From Leifsonia shinshuensis (GTDB taxonomy: Bacteria; Actinomycetota; Actinomycetes; Actinomycetales; Microbacteriaceae), in the NCBI RefSeq assembly GCF_022606355.1, contig NZ_JAHHZQ010000002.1:928553-992552 (forward strand): DNA of 64,000 nt. The letters are read 5' to 3'. The notes under the pieces were generated by a model. It was not told where the DNA came from and did not search any database. It was given only the letters and a program-made list of their open reading frames with translations. The first letter of the stretch is position 1, and each line of letters opens with the position of its first letter. Positions 1 through 8,784 of the stretch are shown here, in pieces. Both the position numbers and the translations under genes were made by a program.

Positions 1-35
1 ACGCCCGCGCCGGCCCCGGTCCCGCCTGCTCGGCC

Positions 36-392
36 TCAGGCGAGCAGCTTTGCCTTGGCGGCCGTGAACTCGTCGTCCGAGAGGATGCCCTGCGAGTGCA
101 GCGTCCCCAGCTGTTGCAGCTTCGACATCAGGTCGTCGGCGGGCGCCGCCGGCGCCGCGGGGAGCGCCGCCGCCTGCTGCGCCGCCTGCTGTTGGGCGGC
201 CTGCTGGGCCATCGCCTGCATCTCCATCTGCTGCTGCTGGGCCTCGTACTGCTGCTGCTCGTACTGGTCTTGCGCCTTCGCCTGCTGGTGGCGCGCGACG
301 CCCCCCGAGACCGCGGTGGCGGTTCCGGCGACGACCGCGGTGCGCGCGGCCATGCCGATGAGTCCCGGTCGTCCCATCCGTCGTAATGGCAT
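36..392 (-). CDS. SHOCT-domain protein, small, Gln-rich
   Basis: A 118-residue protein. The N-terminus is basic and weakly hydrophobic (about residues 1-32, possibly membrane-associated). A Gln/Glu/Ala-rich, probably coiled-coil middle follows (about 38-75). The C-terminal 30 residues read LMSKLQQLGTLHSQGILSDD then EF, which matches the SHOCT domain, a short oligomerisation module found at the C-terminus of many bacterial proteins. GAGGAG lies 5 nt before the ATG. It starts 10 nt after the stop of the DUF6325 gene on the same strand, so the two are very likely co-transcribed. This pairing is common in actinobacteria, from memory. The biological role is unknown. Confidence 0.85.
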   Translation of the reverse strand: MPLRRMGRPGLIGMAARTAVVAGTATAVSGGVARHQQAKAQDQYEQQQYEAQQQQMEMQAMAQQAAQQQAAQQAAALPAAPAAPADDLMSKLQQLGTLHSQGILSDDEFTAAKAKLLA

Positions 393-402
393 GTCTGCTC
401 CT

Positions 403-876
403 CTAGCTCTCGACCGGCTGGATGTCCGGCTCGGAATCCGACTCGATGAACGCCTCGAAGTCGTCGGCGATGACGGCGTTGACCACCGGCGCCGGGATGC
501 GTTCGCTGTGCACGACCAGACCGCCGGCCTGGAAGAACTTGCTGGCGAGGTCCTTCGCCCAGAGGTGCTCGATCACGAGGATCGCCCCCGTCGTCCCCGG
601 CTCGACGAGCTCGGCGATCGAGTCGACGTCCTCGCTGCCGGCGAGGCCGCTCGCTTCGAGCGTGACACCGGCCATGCCGATCTCGTCGCCGATCTCCTCC
701 AGCTCGACGATGTCGACGCTGCCGTCGTCGTGACGGGTGACGAAGAGGAGGTCGAGCAGCCGCAGCGTGCCGCTTTCGACCAGGTCGAGGATGGCCTGGA
801 CCACGCCGGGCGAGGGTCTGTCGTTGTCGAACTGGGCGACGATGAACTCCGCCGGACCGTACTCGAATTCAGCCAT
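403..876 (-). CDS. DUF6325 family protein
   Basis: A 157-residue acidic soluble protein beginning MAEFEYGPAEFIVAQF. The frame is open 36 bases further upstream, but the internal ATG at 876 has GGAGG 7 nt before it, so I use that start. The sequence (acidic N-terminus, a central DDGSVDIVELEE stretch, conserved AGLVVHSERIPAPVV near the end) resembles the DUF6325 family of actinobacteria. It has no catalytic motif, signal peptide or membrane span. It is the first gene of a two-gene operon with the SHOCT protein. A candidate promoter lies at 918-946. Function unknown; possibly a stress or membrane-associated regulator, which is only inference from the SHOCT partner. Confidence 0.8.
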   Translation of the reverse strand: MAEFEYGPAEFIVAQFDNDRPSPGVVQAILDLVESGTLRLLDLLFVTRHDDGSVDIVELEEIGDEIGMAGVTLEASGLAGSEDVDSIAELVEPGTTGAILVIEHLWAKDLASKFFQAGGLVVHSERIPAPVVNAVIADDFEAFIESDSEPDIQPVES

Positions 877-917
877 CTCGTGCCTCCGTCTGCGGGCCGG
901 TCCCGCTTTCACGGCAG

Positions 918-946
918 ACGATACACACGCGTACTCGGCCCGGCAA
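918..946 (-). promoter_or_regulatory. Candidate promoter of the DUF6325-SHOCT operon
   Basis: On the minus strand TTGCCG (946-941) is followed after 17 nt by TATCGT (923-918). This is a good match to a housekeeping -35/-10 pair. It would start transcription about 35 nt before the ATG at 876. Confidence 0.5.
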
Positions 947-1054
947 TGACCGATTTTCCGCCCGTCCGCCTGGCGAAATGTGCACGTTCACATCCCTAGA
1001 CTGAGACCGACAGTGCGGCCGCTGACGGGCGGACCGACGCGAGGGAGGACCCAC

Positions 1055-2305
1055 GTGGGCGAGAAGAACTGGGCGGGGAACCACGAGTACCGGGCGCACC
1101 GCATCGTGCAGCCGAAGGACTTCGACGAGCTGCGCGAGATCGTCACCACCGCGCCGAAGGTCAGGGCGCTCGGCAGCAGGCACTCGTTCAACGACCTCGC
1201 GGACACCGTCGCCGACGGGGTGCTCGTGAGCACAGCCGCACTTCCGGCCGACACCCGCATCGACGCCGACGCGCGCACCGTCACCGTCGGCGGAGGCGTG
1301 CGCTACGGGGACCTGGCCCGCGAACTCCAGTCCGCCGGGTGGGCGCTGCACAACCTGGCCTCCCTGCCGCACATCTCGGTGGCGGGCGCGATCGCCACCG
1401 CGACCCACGGGTCGGGGGACCGCAACGGCAACCTGTCGTCGGCAGTGGCCGGCCTGCGCATCCTCACCGCGTCCGGCGACCTCGTCGACCTCGTCCGCGG
1501 CGATCCCGAATTCGCCGGAGCCGCCGTGTCGCTCGGCGCGCTCGGCGTGGTGACCGAGGTCGCCCTCGACATCCGGCCGACCTTCGGCGTGCGTCAGCGG
1601 CTGTTCGGCGGCGTGCCGTGGGAGGCCGTGCTCGACCGCTTCGACGAGGTCACCTCGGCCGCCTACAGCGTTTCACTGTTCACCACCTGGCACGAGGACT
1701 CCGTCGCGCTGGCCTGGCTGAAGGAGCTCGACGGAGCCGACACCGAGATCGGCGGCGACTTCTTCGGCGCCCCCGCCCTCACCGAGGCGCGGCACATGAT
1801 CCCGACCATGGACGTTCGCAACACCACTCAGCAACTGGGCATCGTCGGCCCGTGGAGCGAGCGGCTGGCGCACTTCCGTTTCGAGTTCACGCCCTCCAAC
1901 GGCGAGGAGATCCAGTCGGAGTACCTCGTGCCGCGTGCGCACGCCGTCGACGCGATCCGGGCCGTGCGCGAGCTCGCTCCGCTGATCGCTCCCCTTCTGC
2001 AGATCAGCGAGATCCGCACCGTGGCGGCCGACGACCTGTGGTTGTCGAGCGCGTACGGCACCGACGTGGTCGGCCTCCATTTCACGTGGCTGCGCGACCA
2101 GGCCGGAGTGGAGGCGGTGCTCCCGGCCCTGGAGGCCGCCCTGCTGCCGCTCGGCGCCCGCCCGCACTGGGGCAAGCTCTACCTCGACGCCGACGCGGTG
2201 GTCCCCGGCCTGTACCCGAAGCTCGACGCGTTCCGCGCCCTCGCCGACCGCCTCGACCCGGCCGGGGTCTTCCGCAACCCGTTCCTCACCCGCCTGCTCG
2301 GCTAG
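1055..2305 (+). CDS. FAD-binding alditol/xylitol oxidase-like protein
   Basis: A 416-residue flavoprotein of the vanillyl-alcohol-oxidase type. The GSRHSFND motif (His43) matches the position where alditol oxidase binds FAD covalently through histidine. ATATHGSGDRNGNLSS around residue 105-115 is the second FAD-contact segment. Length and motifs fit alditol/xylitol oxidase (Streptomyces AldO, 418 aa), which oxidises sugar alcohols with O2 to aldoses and H2O2. An earlier in-frame ATG at 980 exists, but the GTG at 1055 has GGGAGG 6 nt before it and gives the family length. It is probably monocistronic. The substrate cannot be settled from sequence; L-gulono-lactone-oxidase-like enzymes are the nearest alternative. 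Confidence 0.85.
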   Translation: MGEKNWAGNHEYRAHRIVQPKDFDELREIVTTAPKVRALGSRHSFNDLADTVADGVLVSTAALPADTRIDADARTVTVGGGVRYGDLARELQSAGWALHNLASLPHISVAGAIATATHGSGDRNGNLSSAVAGLRILTASGDLVDLVRGDPEFAGAAVSLGALGVVTEVALDIRPTFGVRQRLFGGVPWEAVLDRFDEVTSAAYSVSLFTTWHEDSVALAWLKELDGADTEIGGDFFGAPALTEARHMIPTMDVRNTTQQLGIVGPWSERLAHFRFEFTPSNGEEIQSEYLVPRAHAVDAIRAVRELAPLIAPLLQISEIRTVAADDLWLSSAYGTDVVGLHFTWLRDQAGVEAVLPALEAALLPLGARPHWGKLYLDADAVVPGLYPKLDAFRALADRLDPAGVFRNPFLTRLLG

Positions 2306-2339
2306 ATGCCGGGCGCCCGCGCCGAGTGCGGTCGCCCGC

Positions 2340-2684
2340 CGAGGCGGCGCATCGTCCGCCGCCTCGGCGCGCCCCGCCCGCGTTGCGCCGCTTCGCCGCC
2401 CGCGCACCGGTGCGGGCCGCGGGCGGGGTCGCGAACAAGCCGCCGAGTTCGCGGAGTATCCGCATGCTCGGCCGTCCACGACCGACCATGCGCGTGCGCG
2501 GCGGTGCGCGGAGGGGACCCCGCCGCGCGCCGGCCGCTCGCGAGGCGGCCCACTATCCGCCGCCTCGGCGCGTTCCGCCCCACTGTGCGCCGCTTCGCGG
2601 CCCGCGAACCGACGCGGCTGCTGGCCGGTCGCGAACAAGCCCTCGAGTATGCGGAGTATCTGCATGCTCGGCCGTCCACGACCG
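2340..2684. repeat. Two degenerate direct repeats (about 145 bp) between convergent genes
   Basis: This fills the 441-bp gap between the oxidase stop (2305) and the purD stop (2747). Copy 1 is 2340-2484 and copy 2 is 2541-2684. Both start CGAGGCGGC, share CCGCCGCCTCGGCGCG and end in a nearly identical block containing GTCGCGAACAAGCC and CATGCTCGGCCGTCCACGAC. Each copy starts with a small dyad (CGAGGCGGC...GCCGCCTCG). Several long open frames cross the region on both strands, but their translations are only repeated Arg/Pro/Ala-rich low complexity, so I call no gene here. Confidence 0.75.
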
Positions 2685-2746
2685 CTGAGCGCGTACGACG
2701 CGGCGGCACCAGCGCCGTCACTGGCGCCGGGCCGGCGCGCCTCCGC

Positions 2747-4009
2747 TCAGGAGTGCGCGACGCGGGCGGCGATGTCGGTGCGGTACTGGGCGCCGGGGAG
2801 GTCGATGCGGGCGATCGCGTCGTATGCGCGCTCGCGCGCCTCGTCGAAAGAGGTGCCGCGCGCGACGACCGACAGCACGCGCCCTCCTGTCGCGAGCAGG
2901 GCGCCGGTCTGCGGGTCGACGGCGGTCGCCGCGTGGGCGATCGTGACCTCGGGTACCTGCGCCGCCTCGGCGAGACCGGTGATCGGGCGGCCGGTCTGCG
3001 GTGCCTCCGGGTAGCCTTCGCTCGCGAGCACGACCGTCACGGCGGTGTCGAGGGCGAACTCGGGGCGCGGCATCCCGCCCAGCTCGCCGGTCGCCGCCGC
3101 GTACAGCAGCGTGGACAGCGGGGTGACCAGCCGCGGCAGCACGACCTGCGTCTCGGGGTCGCCGAAGCGCGCGTTGAACTCGATGACGCGGATGCCCTTG
3201 TCCGTCACGATCAGGCCGCAGTAGAGCAGGCCGATGAACGGGGTCTGCTCGGCGGCGAGCTGGCGCACGGTGGGCAGGGCGATCGTGTCGATCACCTCGT
3301 CGACGAAGGTCTCGGGCAGCCAGGGGAGCGGGGAGTAGGCGCCCATGCCTCCCGTGTTCGGGCCGGCGTCGCCGTCGAGGAGGCGCTTGTAGTCCTGCGC
3401 CGGGCTCAGCGGGAGGACGGTGTGCCCGTCGCTCACGAGGAACAGGGACACCTCCTGACCGTCGAGGAACTCCTCGACGAGCACTCCGCCCTGGGTGAGG
3501 TAGTGACGGGCGTGCTCGACGGCGGCGGAGCGGTCGGAGGTGACGATGACGCCCTTGCCCGCCGCGAGGCCGTCGGCCTTCACGACGTACGGCGCCCCGA
3601 ACTCGTCGAGTGCGCGCTCGGCCTCTTCGAGGGTTCGCGCCCGCACGGCGCGGCCGGTCGGAACGCCGGCCTCCTCCATGATCCGCTTGGCGAAGGTCTT
3701 GGACCCCTCGAGCTGTGCGGCAGCGCGGCCGGGGCCGAACACCGCGATGCCGCGCGTGCGGAGCGGGTCGGCGACGCCGGCGACCAGCGGAGCCTCCGGC
3801 CCGATCACGACGAGCTCGATGCCGTTCTCGATCGCGTACTCGGCGACGGCTGCGCCGTCGAGCGGGTCGAGACCGGTCTCGACGGGGACCTCCGCGGCGA
3901 TCCCCGCATTGCCGGGTGCCGCGACGATCGTGTGCTCCGCCTCCTCGGCCAGGAGCGCGGTGATGATGGCGTGCTCGCGGGCACCGGAACCGAGGACCAG
4001 AATCTTCAC
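2747..4009 (-). CDS. purD: Phosphoribosylamine--glycine ligase
   Basis: A 420-residue GARS enzyme of the ATP-grasp superfamily. It joins glycine to 5-phosphoribosylamine (step 2 of de novo purine synthesis). It starts VKILVLGSGAREHA, the typical nucleotide-binding N-terminus. KADGLAAGKGV (about residues 140-150) and the family signature RFGDPETQ (about residue 285) are intact. The open frame continues upstream to 4468, but that extension overlaps the gene on the other strand and is low complexity. The GTG at 4009 begins exactly at the conserved N-terminus. Divergent from the sterol-carrier-family gene and close to purF and purM, which act directly before and three steps after it. Confidence 0.96.
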   Translation of the reverse strand: MKILVLGSGAREHAIITALLAEEAEHTIVAAPGNAGIAAEVPVETGLDPLDGAAVAEYAIENGIELVVIGPEAPLVAGVADPLRTRGIAVFGPGRAAAQLEGSKTFAKRIMEEAGVPTGRAVRARTLEEAERALDEFGAPYVVKADGLAAGKGVIVTSDRSAAVEHARHYLTQGGVLVEEFLDGQEVSLFLVSDGHTVLPLSPAQDYKRLLDGDAGPNTGGMGAYSPLPWLPETFVDEVIDTIALPTVRQLAAEQTPFIGLLYCGLIVTDKGIRVIEFNARFGDPETQVVLPRLVTPLSTLLYAAATGELGGMPRPEFALDTAVTVVLASEGYPEAPQTGRPITGLAEAAQVPEVTIAHAATAVDPQTGALLATGGRVLSVVARGTSFDEARERAYDAIARIDLPGAQYRTDIAARVAHS

Positions 4010-4068
4010 GCGACCAATGCTAGAGGGCGCCGCGAAGCCACGTGGAACCGCGGTGGAAAGATGGGGAT

Positions 4069-4425
4069 ATGGCCAGAGCGAGGATTTCTGTGGAGGAGGG
4101 CGGCGCAGCGGTGCGTGCGGCTCTGGGCGACGACGTCGACCGCGACACGACGGCGACGGCGGTGCGGTACCTCCTGCAGCTGTTGGCGGAGCGTGCGCCG
4201 GGCAACACGGTGGAGGTCCGCGTGCCGCCGTTCGGGGCCGTGCAGTGCATCCCGGGGCCGCGGCACACGCGCGGCACTCCGCCGAACGTGATCGAGACCG
4301 ACGCTGCGACCTGGCTCGCCCTGGCCTCCGGCCGCCTCGCCTGGGGCGACGCCCTGGCCTCCGGTTCCGTGCACGCGTCGGGTCAGCGCGCGTCGCTGGA
4401 GGGGCTGCTCCCGCTGCGCTATTGA
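4069..4425 (+). CDS. Sterol carrier family protein (SCP2-like, actinobacterial)
   Basis: A 118-residue soluble protein. The second half (ETDAATWLALASGRLAWGDA, then SGQRASLEGLLPL) has the shape of the SCP2-type fold, with the conserved D/ETW..LA..GRL.W.dA pattern seen in actinobacterial sterol carrier family proteins and the related MDMPI C-terminal domain. I chose the ATG at 4069: AAAGAT lies 6 nt before it, suggesting a leaderless transcript. An in-frame GTG at 4042 has no ribosome site. Divergent from purD, followed by a membrane protein and purF on the same strand. Ligand and role unknown; sterol binding is only a family name. Confidence 0.75.
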   Translation: MARARISVEEGGAAVRAALGDDVDRDTTATAVRYLLQLLAERAPGNTVEVRVPPFGAVQCIPGPRHTRGTPPNVIETDAATWLALASGRLAWGDALASGSVHASGQRASLEGLLPLRY

Positions 4426-4488
4426 AGCCGTCCGCGACCGCCCGCCGTGTGGGCGAGCGCTCAGGCACGGTGCGAGAGAATGGGGGTC

Positions 4489-4962
4489 ATGAGCGAGTCC
4501 CACCCGCAACCCGAGCCGCAGCCCGAGGAGGAGCCGCGGCTCGAGGTGCACCCTCCTGCTGAAAGCGGGCACGAGACCGAACAGCCGCTCACCGAAGAGC
4601 AGGCCACCGTCACCGAGGCCGCCGTCCGCGTCCAGCGCTCGCCGCGCTACTTCCGGTTCATGATCACCGGCGCCGTCGTCTTCGCGGTGATCGCGCTCAT
4701 CCTCACCTACGCGTTCCCCGAGAACCCCACCTACGACCGCGGAGCCGTCTTCGGCTTCCTGCTCGCGATCTGCGCCACGGTCGGCGTCGCCCTGGGCGCC
4801 CTGGTCGCCCTCCTGATCGACCGGGCGGCGACTCGCAGGGCACGCACCGTCCAGGCGGATAGAATCGACGTGCGCCTGCCCGACTCCGAGACCGACTCCC
4901 CGAGCGGTTCCGAGCCGAGCGACCCGCGGCCGAGCGATCAGCGCCCGTCCGTCGACAGCTGA
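4489..4962 (+). CDS. Small two-helix membrane protein upstream of purF
   Basis: 157 residues. The N-terminus is acidic and Pro/Glu-rich (1-45). Two clear membrane helices follow (FMITGAVVFAVIALILTYAF, about 61-80, and GFLLAICATVGVALGALVALLI, about 91-112), then a basic loop and a Ser/Pro/Asp-rich tail. The start at 4489 has GAGAAT 7 nt upstream, a leaderless-type arrangement. It ends 33 nt before purF and lies on the same strand, so it is likely co-transcribed with it. No known domain; a conserved uncharacterised protein of this neighbourhood. No enzymatic function can be inferred. Confidence 0.8.
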   Translation: MSESHPQPEPQPEEEPRLEVHPPAESGHETEQPLTEEQATVTEAAVRVQRSPRYFRFMITGAVVFAVIALILTYAFPENPTYDRGAVFGFLLAICATVGVALGALVALLIDRAATRRARTVQADRIDVRLPDSETDSPSGSEPSDPRPSDQRPSVDS

Positions 4963-4995
4963 ACATCCCGACACACCTCGAGAAAGGGGTCCGCT

Positions 4996-6582
4996 GTGGC
5001 CGGAGGCGACGGTCGTCTGAGTCATGATCTTCTGCCCGGAGAGAAGGGCCCCCAAGACGCCTGCGGTGTCTTCGGCGTCTGGGCTCCCGGCGAGGAGGTC
5101 GCCAAGCTCAGCTATTTCGGTCTCTATGCGCTGCAGCACCGCGGCCAGGAGTCCGCAGGTATCGCGACCAGCGACGGCAGCAAGATCCTCATCTACAAAG
5201 ACATGGGTCTGGTCTCGCAGGTGTTCAACGAGAACGCGCTCAACTCGCTGACCGGCCACATCGCCGTCGGCCACACGCGTTACTCCACCACCGGCGCCTC
5301 GAGCTGGCAGAACGCGCAGCCCACGCTGGGCCGCACCGCCAGCGGCACCGTCGCCCTGGGCCACAACGGCAACCTGACCAACACCGCAGAGCTCATGCAG
5401 CTCGTGCACGACCGCTATCCGCAGCTCGACGGCGAGCTGAGCCGCGGCAACACGACCGACACCGCCGTCGTCACCGCGCTGCTCACCGGCGACCTCGACC
5501 ACACGCTCGAGGCCACCGCGCTGGAGGTCCTGCCCCGGCTGCGCGGCGCCTTCTGCCTGGTCTTCATGGACGAGAACACGCTGTATGCCGCGCGCGACCC
5601 GCAGGGCGTGCGGCCGCTGGTGCTCGGCCGCCTCGAGCGCGGCTGGGTCGTCGCCTCCGAGACCGCGGCGCTCGACATCGTCGGCGCGAGCTTCGTGCGC
5701 GAGGTGGAGCCCGGCGAGCTGATCGTCATCGACGAGAACGGTCTGCGCACCCAGCGGTTCGCCGCAGAGAAGCGTGCGGGCTGCGTGTTCGAGTACGTCT
5801 ACCTCGCCCGCCCCGACACCACCATCGCCGGCCGTGGCGTCTACGAGGCTCGCGTCGAGATGGGCCGTCAGCTCGCTCGCGAGCACGAGGTGGAGGCCGA
5901 CCTGGTCATCCCGACGCCCGAGTCCGGTACTCCGGCGGCGATCGGCTACGCGCAGGCCTCCGGCATCCCGTTCGGCCAGGGCCTGGTCAAGAACTCCTAC
6001 GTCGGCCGCACGTTCATCCAGCCGTCGCAGACCATCCGCCAGCGCGGTATCAAGCTCAAGCTGAACCCGCTCAAGGAGGTCATCAAGGGCAAGCGCCTCG
6101 TGGTGGTCGACGACTCGATCGTGCGCGGCAACACACAGCGCGCGCTGGTGTCGATGCTGCGGGAGGCCGGCGCGGCCGAGGTGCACGTGCGCATCTCCAG
6201 CCCGCCCATCACCTGGCCGTGCTTCTACGGAATCGACTTCGCCTCGCGGGCGGAGCTGATCGCGACCGGCCTGGGTGTCGACGAGGTGCGCCAGTCGATC
6301 GGCGCGGACTCGCTCGGCTACCTGTCGGAGGACGGCATGATCGCCGCGACCGAGCAGCCGCGCGAGCGTCTCTGCACGGCGTGCTTCACCGGCGTGTACC
6401 CGATCGAGCTCCCAGACGCCCACCACCTCGGCAAGAACCTCCTGGAGCGTCCGGAGGCCGCGGCAGAGACGATCGCCGCGACCGACGACGGCGCGAGCGA
6501 GACCAGCGACGGCTGCGAGCCGGGCCCGGACTCGGAGTACGAGCGCCTGCTGAGCTTCGGCGACCCGGGCCGGCAGGAGTAG
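4996..6582 (+). CDS. purF: Amidophosphoribosyltransferase
   Basis: 528 residues. It catalyses the first committed step of purine synthesis, PRPP plus glutamine to phosphoribosylamine. An N-terminal propeptide (1-22) precedes the nucleophile Cys23 in DACGVFGVW, which is exposed after self-cleavage. The glutaminase domain runs to about residue 250. The PRPP site VVVDDSIVRGNT lies near residue 370. Four Cys (in RAGCVFEYVY, TWPCFYGID and LCTACF) match the 4Fe-4S ligands of the Bacillus-type enzyme. The start is GTG at 4996 behind AGAAAGGGG. Its last codons are copied at 8625-8672 (see that entry). Normally followed directly by purM; here about 4.1 kb of surface-protein genes intervene. Confidence 0.97.
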   Translation: MAGGDGRLSHDLLPGEKGPQDACGVFGVWAPGEEVAKLSYFGLYALQHRGQESAGIATSDGSKILIYKDMGLVSQVFNENALNSLTGHIAVGHTRYSTTGASSWQNAQPTLGRTASGTVALGHNGNLTNTAELMQLVHDRYPQLDGELSRGNTTDTAVVTALLTGDLDHTLEATALEVLPRLRGAFCLVFMDENTLYAARDPQGVRPLVLGRLERGWVVASETAALDIVGASFVREVEPGELIVIDENGLRTQRFAAEKRAGCVFEYVYLARPDTTIAGRGVYEARVEMGRQLAREHEVEADLVIPTPESGTPAAIGYAQASGIPFGQGLVKNSYVGRTFIQPSQTIRQRGIKLKLNPLKEVIKGKRLVVVDDSIVRGNTQRALVSMLREAGAAEVHVRISSPPITWPCFYGIDFASRAELIATGLGVDEVRQSIGADSLGYLSEDGMIAATEQPRERLCTACFTGVYPIELPDAHHLGKNLLERPEAAAETIAATDDGASETSDGCEPGPDSEYERLLSFGDPGRQE

Positions 6583-6741
6583 CGACAGGCGTCGACCGAG
6601 GAGCGCGCTCGTCGCATCCGCTTTCGTCTCCACCGCCCTCGAACTGGGGTGATCGTCGGACGTAACAGCCCGGCGGGCACGCCACGCCGGCCGATAACAT
6701 TGCCGCGATCGCGGCACGGCGCCCCGATCGGGGAGGCCCGA

Positions 6742-8583
6742 ATGCCCGCTCGTACCGTGATCCGAACAACCGCGCTCGTGGCGGCCACCGCCACGATCGC
6801 GGCCGCCGCGGCCGTGGCGTTCGCCGTTCCGGCCGACGCCGCACCACTCTCGCTCACGGTGGTGACGAAGACTTTCGCGACTGCCGGTCAGGGCACGATC
6901 GACATTCCGGCATCCGCGACCGCCATCGGGGCATCCGTCGCGGCGGCCTCCGGAGCCAATGGGTACTCCGCGTCGGGAGGACCCGGCGGGGCGGTCGCAC
7001 TGAGTCTCCCCGACAGCCTCGCGGGGCAGACGCTGTCGTACGTCGTCGGCGGTGTCGGCGGCGGTGCTCCGGCCCGGACCGATGGGCGTCCTGCGCAGGG
7101 CGGTGGCGGCGGTTCGGCCCTGTCGACGGCGACCTCGTTGCTGGCGGTGGTCGGGGGCGGCGGAGGCGCGGCGGAGCGGTCCACCGAAGGTGCGTCTGCG
7201 GGCGGCATGGACGGCGGCGCCGGTGGGTTTTCGACGGTCGCCGGCACGGTGGGAGACGGAGCGGCCGGTACGCCGGGGTTCGTCGGCTCGCACGCACCCG
7301 GAGGCGGCGGAACGGCGGTCGGCGGCGTCGCCGACCCGGCGGCGAGCTACAGCGGGAACACGGTCTACGGCGGGCAGCCCGGCTCGGACGGCCCTGCCGC
7401 GGTCTCGGGCGGCGCCATCGGCCTCGCACCCGGAGGAACGGGAGCGTTCACCGGCGGCAGCGGCGGCTCGGGATACACGGGCGGCGCCGGCGGCACGACC
7501 GACTACGAATCCGCCACCTCGACCTTCGATTTCGGTTCGGGCGGTGGAGGGTCGGGATATCTCGGCACGCTCTCCGGGATGACCGCGACGAGTGCGGCAC
7601 CCCGCGTCGGCACCGGCGTCGTCACCGTGCAGTACAGCGTCCCGACCACGACGGCGGCCTCCGTCGATGCCAGTACGGCGTTCGGAACCGCGGTGAGCAT
7701 CCCGCTCGCCGTGACGTACGCCACTTCGGCCTCGGTGGTCATCGCCCCGGGGTTCGGCACCGCTTCGGTCTCGGGCACCACGGTCACCTACACGCCGGCC
7801 GCCGGCTTCTCGGGAACCGACAGCTTCGTGTACACCGCGACCGGGCTGAGCGGGACGACGCCGCCGGCGATCGTGACGGTGACCGTCGCACCGGCGAGCC
7901 TGACGTTCCCCGCCTCCGTTGCGGCCGGCGTGGCCGGACAGCCGTACTCGGCCTCCGTCGCGGTCACGGGCGGGATCGCTCCGTACACCTACTCGGTGGT
8001 GGGCGCGCTGCCCGCCGGCTTGACGCTCGACGCCGCAACGGGCGCGATCACGGGCACGCCGTCTGTGGCGGGCGACACGTCCTTCCGGGTCGCTGCGACC
8101 GACTCCAGCTCACCTGTCACCACGGCGACGAGCGCCGCGATCGCCCTCCACGTCTACAGCGCCACGATCGCGGTCACGCCGACGGTGTCGCCGGGAGGCG
8201 CGATCACGGTGACGGGCTCGGGCCTGCGGCCGGGGACGTACTCGGTCGTCCTCCACTCCGACCCGGTCGTGCTCGGCAGCGTCACGGTCGGCGCCGGCGG
8301 AGCGCTGTCGTTCACCGCCACCGTGCCGACCTCCGTTCCGGCCGGTGCGCACACGGTGCAGCTCGTCTCCGGCTCCACTGTGATCGCCGCCGCCTCGCTC
8401 ACCGTCGCGGCGGCGGTCGCGCCGGCGGCGGTCGCGCCGACAGCGCTGGCGTCGACCGGAAGCGACCTGACCGGCACGGCTTCGTTCGCCGCGTTGCTCG
8501 CGCTGGCCGGCGCAGCGGCGCTCGTGCTGCGCCGGCGCGCGAGGCGGGAGCCCGTGGGCGCACCCGACCCCGCGGAGCGGTGA
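6742..8583 (+). CDS. Glycine-rich, Ig-like, LAXTG-anchored surface protein (copy 1)
   Basis: 613 residues, exported. A signal peptide (1-34, ending PADAAP) is followed by a glycine-rich domain (about 45-295, with repeated GGxGG and SGYTGGAGG). Then come a cadherin/Big_9-like module (TYTPAAGFSGTDSFVYTA, about 350-370), a He_PIG-type Ig module (GQPYSASVAVTGGIAPYTYS ... LPAGLTLDAATGAITGTP) and a last beta-rich domain. It ends LASTGSD (from about 569), a hydrophobic helix and RRRARR, which is an LAXTG signal for class E sortase. The start at 6742 has GGGAGG 5 nt upstream. Adhesion or envelope structure is inferred. It sits between purF and purM and is paralogous to the next gene. Confidence 0.85.
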   Translation: MPARTVIRTTALVAATATIAAAAAVAFAVPADAAPLSLTVVTKTFATAGQGTIDIPASATAIGASVAAASGANGYSASGGPGGAVALSLPDSLAGQTLSYVVGGVGGGAPARTDGRPAQGGGGGSALSTATSLLAVVGGGGGAAERSTEGASAGGMDGGAGGFSTVAGTVGDGAAGTPGFVGSHAPGGGGTAVGGVADPAASYSGNTVYGGQPGSDGPAAVSGGAIGLAPGGTGAFTGGSGGSGYTGGAGGTTDYESATSTFDFGSGGGGSGYLGTLSGMTATSAAPRVGTGVVTVQYSVPTTTAASVDASTAFGTAVSIPLAVTYATSASVVIAPGFGTASVSGTTVTYTPAAGFSGTDSFVYTATGLSGTTPPAIVTVTVAPASLTFPASVAAGVAGQPYSASVAVTGGIAPYTYSVVGALPAGLTLDAATGAITGTPSVAGDTSFRVAATDSSSPVTTATSAAIALHVYSATIAVTPTVSPGGAITVTGSGLRPGTYSVVLHSDPVVLGSVTVGAGGALSFTATVPTSVPAGAHTVQLVSGSTVIAAASLTVAAAVAPAAVAPTALASTGSDLTGTASFAALLALAGAAALVLRRRARREPVGAPDPAER

Positions 8584-8608
8584 CCGTGGCCACCGCTCGC
8601 TGAGCCCA

Positions 8609-8672
8609 CTCGACGTACGAGCTCGACGTACGAGCGCGTGCTGAGCGTCGGCGACCCGGCCCGGAAGGAGGA
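8609..8672 (+). pseudogene. Remnant of the purF 3' end at a duplication junction
   Basis: Bases 8625-8672 align with the last 48 bases of purF (6535-6582) at roughly 40 of 48 positions. Both contain TACGAGCGC, TGCTGAGC and TCGGCGACCCGG. Translated, purF ends RLLSFGDPGRQE and the copy reads RVLSVGDPARKE, without the stop. Immediately upstream are two tandem copies of CTCGACGTACGAG (8609-8621 and 8622-8634). The following bases also share CCGAACTGGGGTG-type sequence and the GATCGGGGAGGC ribosome-site context with the first surface gene. This shows that the second surface gene arose by a tandem duplication that included the end of purF. Confidence 0.75.
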
Positions 8673-8784
8673 GCGGCACCGCCCCGAACTGGGGTGGTCC
8701 TGTTGCGGATCCGCCGGGTCGTCTCTCGTCGAGGCCGATAGCATGGCCGGGGTCGCGGCGTGTCGCCCGATCGGGGAGGCCGGA

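Noticed and set aside
4006..7293. Very long minus-strand open frame (1095 codons)
   Set aside because: It runs antisense through purF and neighbours; its translation is Arg/Ala-rich with no motif. High GC produces such shadows.
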